The translations under genes and the position numbers were made by a program. From JBKECA01 sp047973435 (GTDB lineage: Bacteria; Planctomycetota; Planctomycetia; Planctomycetales; Planctomycetaceae): a stretch of 16,658 nt of DNA. Location: contig JBKECA010000459.1 in assembly GCA_047973435.1 (NCBI GenBank), forward strand, positions 1-16,658, read 5' to 3'. This document shows positions 14,777 to 16,658 of the stretch, piece after piece (positions within the stretch are counted from its first letter, which is position 1; each line of letters opens with the position of its first letter). The notes under the pieces are model-generated. The model did not search any database. It had not been told where the DNA came from and saw nothing but the letters and a program-made list of their open reading frames with translations.

Positions 14777-15733
14777 TCAGCGAGACGTTGCCGCGGGATT
14801 CCCGGAGTCATCCATCGTCCCGCACAAGAGCGCCAGCCCCTGCAGAGCCAACTGGGGTTCACTGTGGACGAGGGATGGCAGATGAGACTGCAGCAACGGG
14901 GCCGCTCCGCCTGTCAGCAGCACGAGTGGTCGCTCTGCTGCCGTGATGTTCCCCAGGTGACGGCCCCTGACATCGCCGCCTGATTGCCGCGCCGCCGTCT
15001 GTTGCGCCGGCGATTGCAGCCCAGACTTCTGCTGGTCCGACGTCTGCTGGTCCGACGTGGCGCGGTGCATGAACCGCCGTACCAGTTCGCGAACAGCACC
15101 GACATGTCCCCAGTACAATCCGCTTCGCAGGGCGGCTTCTGTATTGCGACCCAATTCATCGGGTGGTTCTTGCAGGACCACATCGAGCGGAATCAATGGC
15201 AACAGCGCGGTGTACTCGTGCAGTGCTCGCGCCGAAAGCTCAAAGCCCGGCAGGATTGCGCCCCCACAGAAGCTCCCGTCAGGGGCGACATAGTCAACCG
15301 TCGTAGCGGTCCCCGAGCTGACCACCACAGCGGCCTGACCAGCGCGTCGCAGTTGATTGGCGGCGATCGCATTCAGCAGCCGATCTATGCCGACCTTCTC
15401 GGGAAAGTCGACCCGCATCCGCAACGGGAAGGCACTCCGTTCCGGCAGGAGAACTGGCTGCGGCCAATGATCCGGCAACAGTCGCAATAGCTCTTCGACG
15501 CGTCGTGGGTTCGACCCGGCCAGGCAGAGTCGCAACTCGGTGAACGCCGTCGCCGCCGACTGCAGCAGAGCCCAGTCCGGCGGTTCGCTATTCTCCAGAA
15601 TCCACACCCGCGTGCAGACAGGCAACTTGCCCGTCACTGGCGGTACCGCGTCGAACAATCCGAGCTTAGTTCGCGTGTTCCCGGCGTCGACCAGTAACCA
15701 CTGAGACGGGCGATGGGAGGTCGTCGAGAGCAT
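14777..15733 (-). CDS. coaX: Type III pantothenate kinase
   Basis: Phosphorylates pantothenate, the first step of coenzyme A synthesis, using the ASKHA fold; type III enzymes usually need a monovalent cation and resist CoA feedback. The phosphate-binding DAGNTRTK is at 16-23 (D16). GIDR at 115-118 (D117) and SSGTATTVDYV at 139-149 (D147) are the catalytic and substrate motifs, followed by GGAILPG at 157-163. Length is 318, longer than the usual 250-270. A Gln/Ser-rich insert (about 224-258), partly from a 15-bp tandem duplication, accounts for much of the excess. ATG 15733 was chosen because the family begins just before DxGNT; the upstream frame is Arg/Pro-rich and unlike it. Confidence 0.95.
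   Translation of the reverse strand: MLSTTSHRPSQWLLVDAGNTRTKLGLFDAVPPVTGKLPVCTRVWILENSEPPDWALLQSAATAFTELRLCLAGSNPRRVEELLRLLPDHWPQPVLLPERSAFPLRMRVDFPEKVGIDRLLNAIAANQLRRAGQAAVVVSSGTATTVDYVAPDGSFCGGAILPGFELSARALHEYTALLPLIPLDVVLQEPPDELGRNTEAALRSGLYWGHVGAVRELVRRFMHRATSDQQTSDQQKSGLQSPAQQTAARQSGGDVRGRHLGNITAAERPLVLLTGGAAPLLQSHLPSLVHSEPQLALQGLALLCGTMDDSGNPAATSR
15029..15058 (-). repeat. 15-bp tandem duplication inside coaX
   Basis: The unit TCTGCTGGTCCGACG (+ strand) occurs twice in tandem, in frame, and encodes TSDQQ-TSDQQ. It lies in the Gln/Ser-rich insert of the kinase. The boundaries may be off by a base or so. Confidence 0.8.
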
Positions 15734-15999
15734 GCCGCGATTCTGACACCCGCCGCGGGAATGACAAGCCGACCACTGGCGGGGCCGGGGTAATTGTCTT
15801 TTCCTGTCTGGGCAACGCCGGTCGGGGGACCAGCGTCCCGGACGCTCCGCCGCAAGACTCCCCTGCGTCAAACGGTCCGGAACGCTTTCCGCGGCGGATC
15901 GTCACCCCAGTTTGAAAAAGACCGTCACCACCGCTGGCGGGGCGCGACCAACTTGGCTATCAACGGCGGTCTGACAACTGACAACCGGCAACTTCGATC
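15734..15999. other. Divergent intergenic region between coaX and the IMPase-family gene
   Basis: This 266-bp region must carry the promoters of both neighbours. It is very GC-rich, with many short CCGC/GCGG complementary pieces. I found no box pair good enough to call a promoter and no clear ribosome site before either start. Confidence 0.4.
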
Positions 16000-16658
16000 A
16001 TGTCTGCAGAACAATTCCTCATTGATTCCGTCGTCATCGCCCTGCAGCGAGAGCTGCCGCCCGTCATGCGATGGGCAGGCGCCATCTCCCGCCAGTTGCG
16101 TCAGCACAATATCGCACTCGAAGGAAAATCGTCCGGCAGCCGCGAAACCGATGCTCTGACTCTCGCTGATCTGACGGTTCAAGAACTCCTTGTAGGAGCG
16201 CTGCGAGACCTGGACCCAGTCTTCCGCCGCTGTCGCATCGAAGCAGAAGAGTCGACCGGCGATCTGGACGCTTTCACTCCCGACAGCCCGGTCACCATTG
16301 CCCTCGACCCGATCGACGGAACCAAGCAGTTTCGCGACCACACCGGCAACGGCTACGCGGTGATGGTGCATGTCCGGACGGTCGAGACCGTCGTGGCTTC
16401 GCTCGTCTTCGCGCCGGAAACCGGTTCGCACGGAACATGGGTGCAGGCCTGGGGCACAACTGTCAAGTGTGGACCAGATGACCCGACTCGCACCGCCACG
16501 GAGGTGCTGGCCCGTCTCCCCGCCATCACCCGCGAGTCCCGTCAGCCATCTCGGAAGATCTACCTGATCGGCTTTCAGAAGGAGGATCGCGCCCGGGCGG
16601 AACTGGTGTCGCAGCTGGGACTGGAAGGTGTCCCACCGGATGACATGCCGGGCAGCAT
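16000..16658 (+). CDS. Inositol monophosphatase family protein (CysQ/HisN-like), 5' part
   Basis: The gene starts at ATG 16000 and stays open to the window edge, giving 219 residues. It belongs to the Mg-dependent, Li-sensitive phosphatase superfamily. The metal-site signature DPIDGTKQF is at 103-111 (D103, D106, T108), the upstream acidic ligands at EAEE (81-84), and the TLADL stretch (54-58) is also typical. N-terminal length is normal; the C-terminal WDxAA motif would lie beyond the edge. Members hydrolyse inositol phosphates, 3'-phosphoadenosine 5'-phosphate, histidinol phosphate or fructose 1,6-bisphosphate. EGKSSGSRETDALT and the DGTKQF context lean towards the PAP phosphatase (CysQ/HAL2-like) side, but only weakly. 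No clear ribosome site is visible. Confidence 0.88.
   Translation, partial: MSAEQFLIDSVVIALQRELPPVMRWAGAISRQLRQHNIALEGKSSGSRETDALTLADLTVQELLVGALRDLDPVFRRCRIEAEESTGDLDAFTPDSPVTIALDPIDGTKQFRDHTGNGYAVMVHVRTVETVVASLVFAPETGSHGTWVQAWGTTVKCGPDDPTRTATEVLARLPAITRESRQPSRKIYLIGFQKEDRARAELVSQLGLEGVPPDDMPGS

Noticed and set aside
1..16658. A new defence or biosynthetic gene cluster
   Set aside because: Apart from the transporter set, the genes are unrelated housekeeping functions on alternating strands, with no nuclease, toxin, reverse transcriptase or modification enzyme among them.

Overview
The window reads as a piece of a planctomycete chromosome (Planctomycetales-like). The best evidence is a secreted protein of about 15% cysteine with repeated KVPYTVC / TCYRDxC units, the YTV type described from planctomycete cell envelopes. 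Supporting signs are a short DUF5989 membrane protein, a PurB with the planctomycete-like start MSHDxYxxPL, GC-rich DNA, frequent GTG/TTG starts and mostly single genes rather than long operons. I cannot name a genus.

Layout from left to right: the tail of an unidentified + gene (2-103) and a 14-bp hairpin; the cysteine-rich YTV protein (264-1652, -); a 359-bp divergent intergenic region; a sugar isomerase/epimerase-type TIM barrel (2012-2833, +); a strong hairpin; adenylosuccinate lyase purB (2972-4402, +); ferrochelatase hemH (4479-5504, -); a DUF5989 membrane protein (5827-6060, +); a hairpin; ribosomal protein L31 type B (6186-6446, -) with a good promoter; the membrane protease FtsH (6596-8716, -) with a good promoter; a 531-bp gap holding the decayed 3' end of an IS110-type transposase; then a three-gene peptide ABC transporter set on the - strand (binding lipoprotein 12024-14471, permease 10861-11904, permease 9248-10864); type III pantothenate kinase coaX (14777-15733, -); and the 5' part of an inositol-monophosphatase-family gene (16000 to the window end, +).

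Most genes are housekeeping: purine synthesis, haem, coenzyme A, translation and membrane protein quality control. The only clear functional set is the peptide transporter. It is unusual because the binding protein carries about 150 extra residues, including a small beta-sandwich-like segment. The DppC-type permease carries about 200 extra residues with two additional predicted membrane segments. No ATPase genes follow, and an IS110 remnant lies where they might be expected. I found no CRISPR array, phage, toxin-antitoxin pair, rRNA or tRNA. I see no convincing new defence or biosynthetic system; the enlarged transporter and the YTV protein are the best leads.
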